This document shows positions 1 to 9,691 of a stretch of 64,000 bases of DNA, piece by piece (the stretch's first letter is position 1; each line of letters starts with the position of its first letter). The position numbers and the translations under genes are program-made. The notes below the pieces were generated by a model, which ran no database searches, was not told where the DNA came from, and saw only the letters and a list, made by a program, of their open reading frames with translations. The DNA is from Shewanella sp. UCD-KL12. Its GTDB lineage: Bacteria > Pseudomonadota > Gammaproteobacteria > Enterobacterales > Shewanellaceae. Where the stretch lies: positions 54,923-118,922 of the forward strand of contig NZ_MPHJ01000015.1 of the NCBI RefSeq assembly GCF_001957125.1, read 5' to 3'.

Positions 1-34
1 TGTTTTCGAATATTATTTTTAGTGCAACTTAAAG

Positions 35-433
35 CTATGACGACTCGAATGACTCTATCGGCACAAATCCTTGACCTGCTAGTTTATCTCTACGCACCGC
101 AAGCACTTGTGTTTCATCAGCAAGTTCTTTGGCTTTATTAACCAACTCGGTAGCGATACCGCGCCCTCGATAAGGCTCAGAGACATAAAGATCGTCAAAG
201 TACCATAAGGGTTTAAGCAGAACTGATGAAAAAGAGGGATAAAGTTGAATAAATCCAACTGGAACGTCTACCAGAAAGGCAATAAATATCACCGAGTCAT
301 TTTCTTGTAATCGACTTTGAATAAACTCTTTACAAGCACCTGGTTCAGAGGGCTTGCCTAAACTTTTACGAAAGCTGTCAAAAAGTGGAGTTAAGAAGTG
401 TAAGTCTTCATCGATGGCGATTCTAATGTGCAT
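35..433 (-). CDS. GNAT family N-acetyltransferase
   Basis: Small single-domain acetyltransferase of about 132 residues, slightly short for the family. The acetyl-CoA pyrophosphate-binding loop is recognisable as the YRGRGIATELV stretch (about residues 90-100), after a strand reading WYFDDLYV, which is typical of GNAT motif A. These enzymes transfer acetyl from acetyl-CoA to an amine; the substrate cannot be read from the sequence. Two in-frame ATGs lie 6 nt apart. The second (position 433) has AAGGA at proper spacing, while the first abuts that sequence, so I chose 433. The gene appears monocistronic. Family call is secure, function is open. Confidence 0.85.
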   Translation of the reverse strand: MHIRIAIDEDLHFLTPLFDSFRKSLGKPSEPGACKEFIQSRLQENDSVIFIAFLVDVPVGFIQLYPSFSSVLLKPLWYFDDLYVSEPYRGRGIATELVNKAKELADETQVLAVRRDKLAGQGFVPIESFESS

Positions 434-660
434 CTTCATTCCTTGAAATCATGTCTGACTAAATAAAAAACCGAGTAATGACATCTGGCCATGCCACTAA
501 CTTCCCTTTCAGTTACATAACCTTAACACAAAAGTGTAAATGTTAACCACGATTTTCAGGATATTTAATTCATTAAAAAAATAGTGGTGGACTACACTTT
601 GAACGTACACCAATTTTGTTAGTGCTATCTTCAACTGCAACCTTAATAATGGAGATTCAG

Positions 661-1053
661 ATGGGCTCACCCTTTACTACGCCGGGGGCGTTAAGCTGGC
701 ATGAATTAACATCAAATAACTGCCAAGCAGCTATGCAGTTTTATGGCGAGATTTTTGGTTGGACGTTTAAAACTATGGATATGCCACAAGGGCCCTATTA
801 CATTATTGAAAATCAAGGTGCCCATATTGGTGGTATTGCGCCAAATCCATGCCCAAAGCTCCCCAGCCATTGGACTGGTTATATTACAGTTTCAGATGTA
901 GACGATGTTGCGATTAAAGCTAAAACGATGGGCGGCGAGCTGCTTTATGGACCTGAAGATATCCCAAAAGTAGGCCGTTTTTGTTGGATTAAAGACCCAG
1001 AAGGGGCCATCATCGCCGCGATTAGTTATCACAATCCTGATAAGTGGATCTAA
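661..1053 (+). CDS. VOC (glyoxalase/bleomycin-resistance) family protein
   Basis: About 130 residues with the VOC layout: an N-terminal GALSWHELTSNN strand, then a helix CQAAMQFYGEIFGWTF, a mid-protein IGGIAPNP segment and a C-terminal RFCWIKDPEGAIIAAI strand. The His and the Glu of DPEG are typical metal-ligand positions. Close family members carry names such as 27 kDa antigen or glyoxalase-like; no substrate is established. The open frame extends upstream to a TTG at 616, but the ATG at 661 has GGAG six bases upstream and fits the family N terminus. It is convergent with the flavoreductase that follows, with only 11 bp between them. Confidence 0.85.
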   Translation: MGSPFTTPGALSWHELTSNNCQAAMQFYGEIFGWTFKTMDMPQGPYYIIENQGAHIGGIAPNPCPKLPSHWTGYITVSDVDDVAIKAKTMGGELLYGPEDIPKVGRFCWIKDPEGAIIAAISYHNPDKWI

Positions 1054-1064
1054 AACAGAAAGAA

Positions 1065-2081
1065 TCACCTAGGCACTGTTCTTAGATCTTTATACTCGAA
1101 GGAAAGTACATGCATTCTTTTAAGCGGGACACCATTTAAAAATGCTGATGCTTGACCACGAGTGACAAAGTCTGGCTCTCCACAAAGATACACTCTATGA
1201 CGGGAGGTCGAATTTAACTCCTCTTTAATGGGTTTGTGAGCTGTTGCTATATCAAATGGATCACCAAACTGAACTCGACTTAACTGCTGCTCCCCCTCAA
1301 CTTGCGACAAAGGTAAGCACGCATGATAAGTAAAGTTTCTATGCTCTAACATCAACTGCAACAAGCTGGCATGTTGGTAAAGTTCACTACTGCTTCTGGC
1401 ACCGTGATACAAATTTATCTCACCACGATGACCATTTTTAATCGCATCTCTTGCAATTCCATAAATAGGGCCAAGCCCTGTGCCACTAGCTATCAGTGTT
1501 AAATCATCATCAACATAAGCACTAGAGTAACAACAATGCCCCCATGGGCCTTGAAGAAGGAGGCTTTCACCAATACTGGCATGATTAAAAAGCCAATCAC
1601 TAAACTGCCCGTTATATTTTCGCCTAACATGTAATTCAATGAGTTCACTACCAGGATCGTTAGCAACCGCGTAACTGCGAGTTAAGCCATCAAACCGGCG
1701 TAAATTGATATATTGACCAGCACTATGATTGAGTAACTCTGACGAAGATATCTGCAATTTAACCACTGATTCAGACACATACTCTTTAGAGTGGATCTGG
1801 GCGGGTATAAATAGATCTTGTGCCAGTACCGACTTAAGTTTTAACCCTGGGGTCGGTTTGCATTGGCAGGCACATAAATAATGGTTTTTCTTCAGGTTAA
1901 CGGTTAATCCTCTTTGCGAGCCTGTCGATAGCTCACCTTCAACATGCTTAACTAAGCAGGTTTTACAGGCACCTTTTTTACATGAGTAATTAACCTGGTG
2001 CCCTTCACGGATCAAGGTATCTAGAACCGACTCACCATTTAGTGATTCACAATCTTGGCCATCATAAAAAAATCTTGTCAT
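1065..2081 (-). CDS. 2Fe-2S ferredoxin/FAD/NAD(P) oxidoreductase
   Basis: A 338-residue electron-transfer protein of the phenol-hydroxylase-reductase type. The N-terminal plant-type ferredoxin domain has Cys34, Cys39, Cys42 (CX4CX2C) and Cys70 to hold a [2Fe-2S] cluster. An FAD domain follows, with the RSYAVAND motif (RxYS/T-like), then an NAD(P)-binding domain with SGTGLGP. The C-terminal CGEPDFV resembles the usual CGxPxM motif. Such proteins move electrons from NAD(P)H to an oxygenase or reductase partner; no oxygenase is adjacent, so the partner is unknown. The ATG at 2081 starts directly at the ferredoxin fold. Single gene, transcribed away from the DUF748 gene. Confidence 0.85.
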   Translation of the reverse strand: MTRFFYDGQDCESLNGESVLDTLIREGHQVNYSCKKGACKTCLVKHVEGELSTGSQRGLTVNLKKNHYLCACQCKPTPGLKLKSVLAQDLFIPAQIHSKEYVSESVVKLQISSSELLNHSAGQYINLRRFDGLTRSYAVANDPGSELIELHVRRKYNGQFSDWLFNHASIGESLLLQGPWGHCCYSSAYVDDDLTLIASGTGLGPIYGIARDAIKNGHRGEINLYHGARSSSELYQHASLLQLMLEHRNFTYHACLPLSQVEGEQQLSRVQFGDPFDIATAHKPIKEELNSTSRHRVYLCGEPDFVTRGQASAFLNGVPLKRMHVLSFEYKDLRTVPR

Positions 2082-2220
2082 CGTAAGTTAGGTTTCCGTT
2101 TAACTATTTCCAAAATGAATGGTCAACCGGCTAAAAATTGAACTACATTTACATAACAATTCTATAAAGTTAGATAGAATAATGACAAGCTGAGTTCATC
2201 TAAGTTCGCCTAAGGTAAGT

Positions 2221-5200
2221 ATGTCTGTTATATCGAAAAAATTGAGTTCATTGTCAAACAAATACCACCAGTTACCTAAGTATCAACGATATCTGTGTAT
2301 TTTGTTAATTATTTATTCATCCTTTACCATTATTCTTGGTTTGCTGACCCCCTACATCATCACTAAGCAAGCCCCAAAACAACTCAGCGCCTTACTCAAT
2401 AGACCCGTTGAAATAGAACAAGTCTCAATTAACCCCTTTACCTTCGAAGTCTCTATTAGTGGCTTTAAGATAAAGGAGAAAGACACAAGCCAATTTACTG
2501 GTTTTAACCAGTTTTCATTTGAAATACGCTTTTGGCATTCACTCGTTAACGGCGCTGTCAGTTTATGCGATCTGAAATTGCAGCAACCTCACCTGTTTAT
2601 ACAGCGTAACAATGACGAAACTGCACCATTTAATTTCTCTGATATTATTCAACAACTAGCCAGCAACCAAGATGACACAAAAGGTGATATTCAAGAACCC
2701 GCTGAAATTCCACACCTGATCCTTGATAACCTGAAAATCATCAACGCAGATCTCATCTATCAAGATCTCGTGACCAACAGCTACCTGCATTACCCATCAA
2801 TGGATCTTAAAGTCGTAGGCTTTGACACACTTAACATGATTGAAGCAGAGCAAAATCTTGATAAAAATCACTTTTCAATAAAATTTATTGGAAAACAAGG
2901 CGGTGAAATATCCACTCAGGGTCACCTTCAAGTGGAGCCTTTACGTATTGTCGGAGAAGTTAAACTCACTAAGATTCAACTCCCCCAATTTTGGTCATTT
3001 ATATCAGAGGACTTTCAAGCGCAACTTAGTCGCGGCCATATGAGTTTTCATACTGACTTCCAGCTGCTACCTAGCCCTCAAGGCAATAATGACTCACTCC
3101 AATTCACTACAGATAATGGTCAGCTTGCCGTTGAGGAGATTGTTTTTTCACATGATGACTCGCAGCTACTCTCTCTGCCGCTTTTTACTATTGATGGCAT
3201 ATCACTCGACCTTGAAAATAAACAGCTAACTGCCAATAAAATCTACAGTGAAAATTTCAACATTGAAGCCAACATCTCAGCTGATGGACTTGATATCTTG
3301 CCACTGTTTATCCCAAGCACGGTAGCGCAGCAAGAGACCAGTTCAACTAACCATAATGATTCGACTCAGCCTGCCGAAGCCGCTTCGCCAGTATGGACAG
3401 CTAGCCTTAATAGCCTCGAACTCAAAGGTTATGACATCAAGGTGACCGAACGTTTACTCACCGATAGCACTTTGTGGCATCTAGCCCCTTTAAACTTGAG
3501 CACCAGATCAATTAGCTCAAACTTAGCAGTTCCTATCGAATATCAACTGGATGTTGACATCAATAAGCGAGGACACTTTCAGTCTACAGGCTCCGTTGTG
3601 GCTGACTCTCAGCAACTAGATGCCAAGGTTGCCCTCTCAGGCTTTGCGTTAACCCAGCTACAAGATTATATATCCCCCTACCTCAATATCACCTTAAAAC
3701 AGGGCCAATTTAATACTGAAGGTAATATCACTGTATCATCCCCTGAAGCAATAACATTTACCGGGGCGCTAGAGGTAGACGATCTGCTCATTAAAGATAA
3801 CCTACACAAAAAAACCTTACTCAAATGGGACATGATGCAGGTCGAAGGAATTGACTTTGATAATGTTGCTAATAGCATTAGCCTGGATAATATTAACTTT
3901 AAACAGCCCTATAGCCGTATCATTATTGCCGAAGACAGAAGCACTAACTTCGAAGAGCTGCTTGTAAGCTCAAGCAGTGAGCCAGCAACTAAGGGGAATT
4001 CCAAGCCATCGAGCAGTGTGCCAGCTAAGCACTCCGATATCGCTCTAAGAAAAGAGATACAAGCAAAAGAGACTGCTAGCCCAGTACCAGCTTTAACCGT
4101 TAAAGTAGGCTCAATCAATTTCAGTGATGGGTCGACCTTCTTTGCAGATAACTCACTTACCCCCAATTTTGCAGCAAGCATCGAGCAGCTAGAGGGTAGC
4201 ATCAGTCAACTATCTTCAAGCCAACAAGAGCCTGCCAAAGTTGATATATCAGGTAAGATTGATCGCTACGCCCCAGTATCATTAAAAGGTGAGATAAACC
4301 CGCTGCTAGATAAACCTTACTTAGATCTGCAACTTGATTTCAATAGTGTAGAGCTCACTTCAATTAACCCATATTCTGGCACTTATGCTGGCTATTACAT
4401 TGATAAAGGCCAGATATCACTCGAGTTAAACTACTTATTGGATAATAACAAGCTTATAGGCGATAACCATTTGGTTGTGGATCAACTTAAGCTTGGAGAG
4501 CCCAGTGACAGCAGTCTAGCAACCACCATGCCCGTAACACTTGCCATTGCACTGCTACAAGACAGACACGGTGTTATCGACCTTGGCCTTCAGGTGTCAG
4601 GCGATTTGGACTCACCAGATTTTAGTTTTGGTAGTATTGTAATGACTGCATTTGGTAACCTGATCACGAAAGCCGTTACCGCACCATTCTCACTGCTTGC
4701 AGGAATGTTTGGTGAAGATGAGGAGCTTGACAAAATCAGCTTTGAGAGCGGTTTAGCTACACTTTCAAACGCAGAAAAAAACAAACTTGAAACCTTAGCA
4801 AAAGGGATGCAGGCAAGGCCTGGCTTAACACTCAGTGTGAAAGGTAATGTTTCTGCGATTAGTGACAGTCGAGTACTTAAAGAGATGTTGCTTGAGCAAG
4901 AAATTGCGCATGTGAGCCAGAGTGAACCATCAGATATGCCTGAAACGCTCTCTGCGAGTAGCTTCCCCAATCAAGGACCACTTTCTGAGGCCTTAATCGC
5001 TATCTATGAATCAGGTTATAACCGTAAGGCCAGTGCGCTTAAAAAAGAGATAGCCCTAGAGCACGAAGAGCAAAGCTTAAGTGAGCAGCAGCTCGACAAA
5101 GAGTGGCACATCGCCCTTTATAACTTTTGTCTGAAGAAGCAAGAAGTTGATGATACCGCATTAGGCACGCTCGCCAGTGAACGAGCAAGAGTGATCAAGG

Positions 5201-5313
5201 CCCACTTAGTGGAGGTCAACAAGCTTCCCCCAGAAAGAGTCTTCCTACTAGATAGTCGGGTGGATATCAATAAAAAAGCGCAAGAGGCAGTATTAACTTT
5301 AGGCGCTGATTAA
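2221..5313 (+). CDS. DUF748 domain-containing AsmA-like membrane protein
   Basis: A 1030-residue protein with one N-terminal membrane anchor (about residues 24-45) and a long periplasmic part rich in beta-strand, fitting the AsmA/DUF748 superfamily. Relatives with this architecture are proposed to bridge the inner and outer membrane for lipid movement; here that is inference. The signature appears right after the helix (LLNRPVEIEQVSINPFTFEVSISGF). The C-terminal 200 residues loosely resemble an OmpA-like peptidoglycan-binding fold: alternating LSNAEKNKLETLAKGM, a GNVS-type turn and ASERARVIKAHLV. A Ser/Glu-rich low-complexity linker lies near residues 575-620. The gene appears monocistronic. 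Confidence 0.85.
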   Translation: MSVISKKLSSLSNKYHQLPKYQRYLCILLIIYSSFTIILGLLTPYIITKQAPKQLSALLNRPVEIEQVSINPFTFEVSISGFKIKEKDTSQFTGFNQFSFEIRFWHSLVNGAVSLCDLKLQQPHLFIQRNNDETAPFNFSDIIQQLASNQDDTKGDIQEPAEIPHLILDNLKIINADLIYQDLVTNSYLHYPSMDLKVVGFDTLNMIEAEQNLDKNHFSIKFIGKQGGEISTQGHLQVEPLRIVGEVKLTKIQLPQFWSFISEDFQAQLSRGHMSFHTDFQLLPSPQGNNDSLQFTTDNGQLAVEEIVFSHDDSQLLSLPLFTIDGISLDLENKQLTANKIYSENFNIEANISADGLDILPLFIPSTVAQQETSSTNHNDSTQPAEAASPVWTASLNSLELKGYDIKVTERLLTDSTLWHLAPLNLSTRSISSNLAVPIEYQLDVDINKRGHFQSTGSVVADSQQLDAKVALSGFALTQLQDYISPYLNITLKQGQFNTEGNITVSSPEAITFTGALEVDDLLIKDNLHKKTLLKWDMMQVEGIDFDNVANSISLDNINFKQPYSRIIIAEDRSTNFEELLVSSSSEPATKGNSKPSSSVPAKHSDIALRKEIQAKETASPVPALTVKVGSINFSDGSTFFADNSLTPNFAASIEQLEGSISQLSSSQQEPAKVDISGKIDRYAPVSLKGEINPLLDKPYLDLQLDFNSVELTSINPYSGTYAGYYIDKGQISLELNYLLDNNKLIGDNHLVVDQLKLGEPSDSSLATTMPVTLAIALLQDRHGVIDLGLQVSGDLDSPDFSFGSIVMTAFGNLITKAVTAPFSLLAGMFGEDEELDKISFESGLATLSNAEKNKLETLAKGMQARPGLTLSVKGNVSAISDSRVLKEMLLEQEIAHVSQSEPSDMPETLSASSFPNQGPLSEALIAIYESGYNRKASALKKEIALEHEEQSLSEQQLDKEWHIALYNFCLKKQEVDDTALGTLASERARVIKAHLVEVNKLPPERVFLLDSRVDINKKAQEAVLTLGAD

Positions 5314-5381
5314 ACAAAGTTTTAATAATGGACCGACATGGGTTACACTCTGGCCGATTTTGACACTATCAGAGGTAGCTC

Positions 5382-5738
5382 ATGTTTGCTGTTCGTTGGA
5401 TTTTAGGCCGTATCATTCTCATACTTAATTTCATCTTTACTCCCAAAAAGCGTAAACGCCCTGCGGATGAGCAAGTTAAAATTGATAATGAAACTAAACT
5501 CTTATCTCTATATCAATATAAGGCATGCCCATTTTGTGTCAAAGTCCGCCGCGCGATGCGACGTCAAGGGCTAAACATTGCGACAATTGATGCCAAACAA
5601 GATACTCACCAGCAAACACTGGTTGAGCAAGGAGGCATAGCTAAAGTCCCGTGCTTACGTATCGAGGAAAATGGCGAGACTCGTTGGATGTACGAATCTT
5701 CAGATATTATCAATTACTTAGATAAACGCTTCGCATAA
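5382..5738 (+). CDS. Membrane-anchored glutaredoxin/GST-N-like protein
   Basis: 118 residues: an N-terminal hydrophobic helix (about 5-20), a short basic stretch (KKRKR), and a thioredoxin-fold domain with a CPFC active site at Cys49 and Cys52. Residues KVPCLRIEE give the cis-Pro loop, and YESSDIINYLDKRF closes the domain as in glutaredoxins and the GST N-terminal domain. It probably acts on disulfides or glutathione mixed disulfides at the membrane; the orientation of the catalytic domain cannot be told. A hairpin lies just downstream. It is 68 bp after the DUF748 gene, possibly co-transcribed. Confidence 0.85.
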   Translation: MFAVRWILGRIILILNFIFTPKKRKRPADEQVKIDNETKLLSLYQYKACPFCVKVRRAMRRQGLNIATIDAKQDTHQQTLVEQGGIAKVPCLRIEENGETRWMYESSDIINYLDKRFA

Positions 5739-5760
5739 TTCCCAGCTCATTTTATGCTCA

Positions 5761-5787
5761 CTGGCAGTCATTCCCTACGGCTGCCAG
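5761..5787 (+). terminator. Hairpin downstream of the glutaredoxin-like gene
   Basis: CTGGCAG (5761-5767) pairs with CTGCCAG (5781-5787) with a 13-nt loop. It lies 23 bp after the stop codon and may end transcription, but no T-run follows. Confidence 0.35.
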
Positions 5788-5818
5788 TCTCTCCCCTCAG
5801 TAACACTTATCTTGTTTA

Positions 5819-5945
5819 ATACCAATCTGCATAAGTAATTGGTCTACTCAGCGCTATTTTTGGCGAACTCATTCAAGTTGAATAAGTGATGCAATGGTTG
5901 TGAAATTTTTCAACGAAGAAGTAGGAAGCCCAAAAAGCGCCTGGA
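5819..5945. repeat. ATACCAATC-ended dispersed repeat (MITE-like fragment)
   Basis: Most of the 356-bp gap between the glutaredoxin-like gene and the lipoprotein gene is this non-coding stretch. It begins ATACCAATCTGCATAAG, close to the end of the short inverted element at 50369 (ATACCAATCAGTATAAG). It carries no open frame of note. I infer a mobile miniature-element fragment. The far end is undefined: a second dyad (TGCAGC...GCTGCA, about 5972-5995) lies just beyond. Only the shared terminus is directly seen. Confidence 0.4.
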
Positions 5946-6094
5946 GGCGGCTACATCTGTATGCAGCTTAATATAAGATGCTGCATGAATAATGCTTTTA
6001 CGTTATTCTGCTTTTACTAACTTGTACTTAAAAATCTATTTCACAAATTTATGCGTGAGACAGGATTCATACTAGAACTAGAATAAGAACCCCT

Positions 6095-6535
6095 ATGCTA
6101 AGTAGTAAAACTCTTTACGTTACCGCTTTTTTAATTGCCATCTCAGGCTGTGCAGCCTCAAAAAAAGAGGTTGCTGATTTCGATGTAAAAGTAAAAGACA
6201 AATTCAAAACTGATATTCGCACTAATGGTATAAAGCTATTTACCTATCAGGCAAAGCTTGCAGCACCTGATGATATAAAAACGCAGCTGCCGCACCAAGA
6301 GCGTATCAGTCAAGTTAATCGCTCAAGACGCGCTAACTCCAAACGCTATGAAGTCGACCTCAGTGATTGGACGGCACAGATAGAGCTAGGACTCAATAAA
6401 ACCTTAGATATGACAGGTTACTGCAGAGAGGGTTATTTAGAGTTAAGCCGTATTATAGAGGTTGGACGGGGTGAGATCCGTGGTGAGTGTAATGAAGGCG
6501 CCACAGATGAAGATAGAAGTAAGTTCTCATCATAA
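6095..6535 (+). CDS. Hypothetical lipoprotein
   Basis: 146 residues with an N-terminal lipobox: a short hydrophobic segment followed by ISGC, predicting signal peptidase II cleavage before Cys19 and lipid attachment. The mature part is charged and has a second pair of cysteines near residues 109 and 132 (GYCREGY, RGECNEG). No family is recognised. The ATG at 6095 puts the lipobox at the right distance. It stands alone between a repeat and the DUF2986 gene. A periplasmic or outer-membrane-facing role is inferred only from the signal. Confidence 0.75.
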   Translation: MLSSKTLYVTAFLIAISGCAASKKEVADFDVKVKDKFKTDIRTNGIKLFTYQAKLAAPDDIKTQLPHQERISQVNRSRRANSKRYEVDLSDWTAQIELGLNKTLDMTGYCREGYLELSRIIEVGRGEIRGECNEGATDEDRSKFSS

Positions 6536-6660
6536 TCGGCATAAATGATAACTCAGCGAACTGTGACTGGATTGGAGATGCAGATTAAGTTAAAATCCGC
6601 TCCCAGTTTTAAATCTACTGCTATAGGAGTGGTAGATTACTATTTTGTCGGTAGAGAGCC

Positions 6661-6891
6661 ATGAATAAAAAACAGAAAATGATCAAGTTAACGGCCAAAC
6701 GCGCCAAGGCTCGTAAGAATAAGCACACTGCCCCGACCATCAAGAAATATATCTCTAAAGCTGATCGCGCCAAAGCGCTCGCTCAAGAGCAAGCGCAAGC
6801 CGCATTAAACGCCACAACAGACTCTACCGAGGGTGAATCAAGTTCACAACCTCAATCAGAGCCAGAACAAGTTACCGAAGAGAAAGAGTAA
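6661..6891 (+). CDS. DUF2986 domain-containing small basic protein
   Basis: 76 residues. The first half is strongly basic (MNKKQKMIKLTAKRAKARKN, then a KKYISKADRAKAL segment), as in DUF2986 proteins of Shewanella and Vibrio; the C-terminal half is acidic, Gln/Ser/Glu-rich and probably disordered. Function unknown; the charge split suggests a cytosolic nucleic-acid-associated or disordered protein, which is inference. The start is the only ATG consistent with the family N terminus. A strong terminator follows 26 bp after the stop. Confidence 0.8.
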   Translation: MNKKQKMIKLTAKRAKARKNKHTAPTIKKYISKADRAKALAQEQAQAALNATTDSTEGESSSQPQSEPEQVTEEKE

Positions 6892-6917
6892 CTCAGCAAC
6901 TGATACAAGATTGACTA

Positions 6918-6942
6918 AAAAGGGAGCCATTGGCTCCCTTTT
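6918..6942 (+). terminator. Rho-independent terminator
   Basis: Perfect 11-bp stem AAAAGGGAGCC/GGCTCCCTTTT with an ATT loop, followed by TGTTTT. It ends the DUF2986 transcript. Confidence 0.85.
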
Positions 6943-7024
6943 GTTTTATCAGACGCTAGTTCCGTCAATCTCTGGCGCTGTCAGTATTTAAGCTTCAAAT
7001 ACTCACTCAACTACTCACACAACA

Positions 7025-8557
7025 CTAGCTTGCCTTATTCTCTGAAACCTTAAGGGCCTCAGTGACTTTGTTACTTGCTTCACAGTCTTGCTCCTCGCTT
7101 ATCTGTGCCATTTGAGCACACGAGGAAGAAAGTGGGTTGGGACTACTGGGGCTCATATCTGCATCTAGCTCTTCTTGAGCTCTTAACTCTGCTTTTTCTT
7201 TTTCAGACGTTGTTTCAGATAATGAATTTAAGGTCATATTTCTCACCTTTTCAACCCAGTGATAGGCCATCATCACACCGAGCACACCGAAGATGACCCC
7301 GCCGATTGATTGGCCAATTAATACGCCTTCAACACCGCCCCACTTCGCACCAAAATAGACAAAAGGGATTGTACCAACGGTAGCCTTACCCACATTAAAA
7401 AAGGTTGAGTACTTCGCCTTGCCGAGATTATTAAACGAGGCATTAGCGACAAACAGTGCACCAGAGAATACAAAGAAGACGGCAATATAAGTACAGAAGA
7501 AACGAATGATTTCTGCGCTATCCCCTCTCATATCAAACACTGATATGATCTGCTCCTGCAGTGACATTAAGATCAATGAAACAACAATGACATACAGGGC
7601 ACAAAACTGCAGTGCCTTAGTCAGGCTTTCTTTAACCCGGTCAAATTCATGAGCGCCGTAGTTTTGACCAACAATAGGCCCTATTGCCCCCGATAAGGCA
7701 AATATCATTCCGAAGGATACAGGGATAATACGGCCCAGCACTGCCCAGCCTGCAACATAACCATCGCCAAAATCTGCTATTGCGCGAGTCACCACAGCAT
7801 TACCGATTGGGGTCGCAATATTGGTCATCATAGCAGGTCCGGCAATCGCAAAAATCGGCTTCAAGTCTTCAATAAAGTGAGGCAAATGAAATTGACCGAA
7901 TAGTTTATGTTTAATAATGACGCCCCGTGCAGCAATCACCAGTACTGCTAGGCGGGCAAACACAGAAGCTACCGCCGCGCCTTCAATCCCCATACTCAAT
8001 GCAAAAATGAAAATAGGATCAAGTACCAGATTGACCCCGCCACCAGCTAAGGTGGACATCATCGATAGCTTTGCATCACCTACAGCCCTCAATGCTGCAC
8101 CTAGCGCCATTGCTAAACAGATAAACGGCAGTGAAGGTACAAGAATATACAGATAACCTGCAGCTAACTCAGCCGTATGTCCTTGAGCACCAACAAGTGA
8201 CAAAAGCTCAGGAATAAACGCTGTGACTATCGCCGAAACAATCAAAGCCATCAATAAGGTAACAATGGCACTGTTTAGTAACAGGCGTTTCGCCGCTTCA
8301 TGATCCTTAGCGCCAATAGACCGCGACACTAGCGCGCCTAATGCAATGGATAGCCCGATACCTATAGAAGTGGTAAAAAACGAGATTGTCCCTGCATAAC
8401 CAACTGCAGCGGCGAGCTCCTGCTCACCCAGCAAACTTAAAAAGAATATATCTATCAAGTCGACAACAAAGAGTGCTGATATCCCGACCGCGGCGGTAGA
8501 GCTCATCACAAAAATATGTCGCATGATGGAGCCTTGTACAAATTTAGCTGTCGTCAT
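7025..8557 (-). CDS. MATE family multidrug efflux transporter
   Basis: 510 residues forming about 12 membrane segments in the MATE two-bundle arrangement. Recognisable features are the first-helix VDLIDIFFLSLLGEQELAAAVGY, the GLSIALGALVSRSIGA segment and its counterpart GAIGPIVGQNYGA in the second half. It exports drugs or metabolites by Na+ or H+ antiport; specificity cannot be read. It is longer than the usual 440-460 because residues after about 445 form a hydrophilic Glu/Ser-rich tail ending in KVSENKAS. It lies 54 bp downstream of the K+ channel gene on the same strand and could share its transcript. Confidence 0.92.
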   Translation of the reverse strand: MTTAKFVQGSIMRHIFVMSSTAAVGISALFVVDLIDIFFLSLLGEQELAAAVGYAGTISFFTTSIGIGLSIALGALVSRSIGAKDHEAAKRLLLNSAIVTLLMALIVSAIVTAFIPELLSLVGAQGHTAELAAGYLYILVPSLPFICLAMALGAALRAVGDAKLSMMSTLAGGGVNLVLDPIFIFALSMGIEGAAVASVFARLAVLVIAARGVIIKHKLFGQFHLPHFIEDLKPIFAIAGPAMMTNIATPIGNAVVTRAIADFGDGYVAGWAVLGRIIPVSFGMIFALSGAIGPIVGQNYGAHEFDRVKESLTKALQFCALYVIVVSLILMSLQEQIISVFDMRGDSAEIIRFFCTYIAVFFVFSGALFVANASFNNLGKAKYSTFFNVGKATVGTIPFVYFGAKWGGVEGVLIGQSIGGVIFGVLGVMMAYHWVEKVRNMTLNSLSETTSEKEKAELRAQEELDADMSPSSPNPLSSSCAQMAQISEEQDCEASNKVTEALKVSENKAS

Positions 8558-8611
8558 TCCTTTCCCTGATTTCTTACATTTATAAAATTTAAATAATGGT
8601 CTTTTTGCTGC

Positions 8612-9526
8612 TTACAGCTCTTTTTCTAGCTCGCTACCACAATGGTCACAGAAAACCGCATCGCTTTCATGACCCGTTTTCAGGCAATTACTACAACGCC
8701 TCAAATCTTTACTTTTGCTTATCTCTTGAGAGATTTCAGCGGTCAAAATTCCAGTGGGTATCGCAATGATTGAGTACCCTAATAGCATAGTAAATGCCGC
8801 TATCGCCTGACCTAAGTTGGTACCTGGAGTAATGTCGCCATAACCAACTGTGGTAATCGTTACTATGGTCCAATAGATAGACTTAGGGATTGAGGTAAAT
8901 CCATTTGCAGGACCTTCAACCACATACATCACAGCGCTCAGCACCATGACGATGAGACTCACTGAAAAGAAGAAAATAAAAACTTTACGCCCAGAATGTA
9001 ACATAGCCCTTAACAAGATGTTGCCTTCGCTAAGATATCGTAACAATTTAAGGACTCTAAAAATTCTAAACAGCCTTAATATCCTGATCACTAGCGTAAA
9101 GTTCGCCCCAGGAAAAAACAGCGCCAGATAACTAGGCAGTACTGATAACAGATCTACCACGCCATAAAAGCTGCGGGCATACCTTATTGGGTGCGCAGAG
9201 CAATAGAGCCTGAGTATATATTCAAGCGTAAAAATGAGGGTGAACCCCCACTCTAATACATTAATTATCTGACCATACTGCTCATGTATGCTGGCGACGG
9301 TATCTAAAAATACCAATGCCACACTAAGAATAATGCAGACAATTAACCCGATATCAAAATATCGCCCAAGCTTTGTATCGGTGCCAAAAATAACTCGACG
9401 AAGTTTGAGACGAATAGACACCTCAGTATCAGATGATTTCTCTTGCTGCATGGAATCACACTTTCCTTGATCTAATGAAGTAAAACTTGATGACAAGATG
9501 TCACTGAGCTTCCCCAAGCTCATCAC
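8612..9526 (-). CDS. Voltage-gated K+ channel with C-terminal zinc ribbon
   Basis: 304 residues with the six-helix Kv architecture: S1-S2 about 57-108, an S4 voltage sensor with regularly spaced arginines (R148, R151, R154, R157), and a pore helix followed by the K+ selectivity filter TTVGYGD at 225-231. After S6 comes a short zinc-ribbon-like tail with CX2C pairs at Cys278/281 and Cys293/296, a known but less common ending in bacterial KvAP/Kch-like channels. It probably conducts K+ across the inner membrane in response to voltage. A methionine at residue 2 is an equally possible start. Confidence 0.92.
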   Translation of the reverse strand: MMSLGKLSDILSSSFTSLDQGKCDSMQQEKSSDTEVSIRLKLRRVIFGTDTKLGRYFDIGLIVCIILSVALVFLDTVASIHEQYGQIINVLEWGFTLIFTLEYILRLYCSAHPIRYARSFYGVVDLLSVLPSYLALFFPGANFTLVIRILRLFRIFRVLKLLRYLSEGNILLRAMLHSGRKVFIFFFSVSLIVMVLSAVMYVVEGPANGFTSIPKSIYWTIVTITTVGYGDITPGTNLGQAIAAFTMLLGYSIIAIPTGILTAEISQEISKSKDLRRCSNCLKTGHESDAVFCDHCGSELEKEL

Positions 9527-9691
9527 TCCTCAAGGCTTGATATTAACTAAGCAGATGACGAAGTAATCGGTTATTTTGCCACTTATTCATGCCAATACCA
9601 AACTAAGCAGGCATGTAGAGGCTTTGATTATTGACAGATTAAGGTATTATTAAGCTAGGTCATTCACTACTTGATAAGCTTTTATCTCCTA

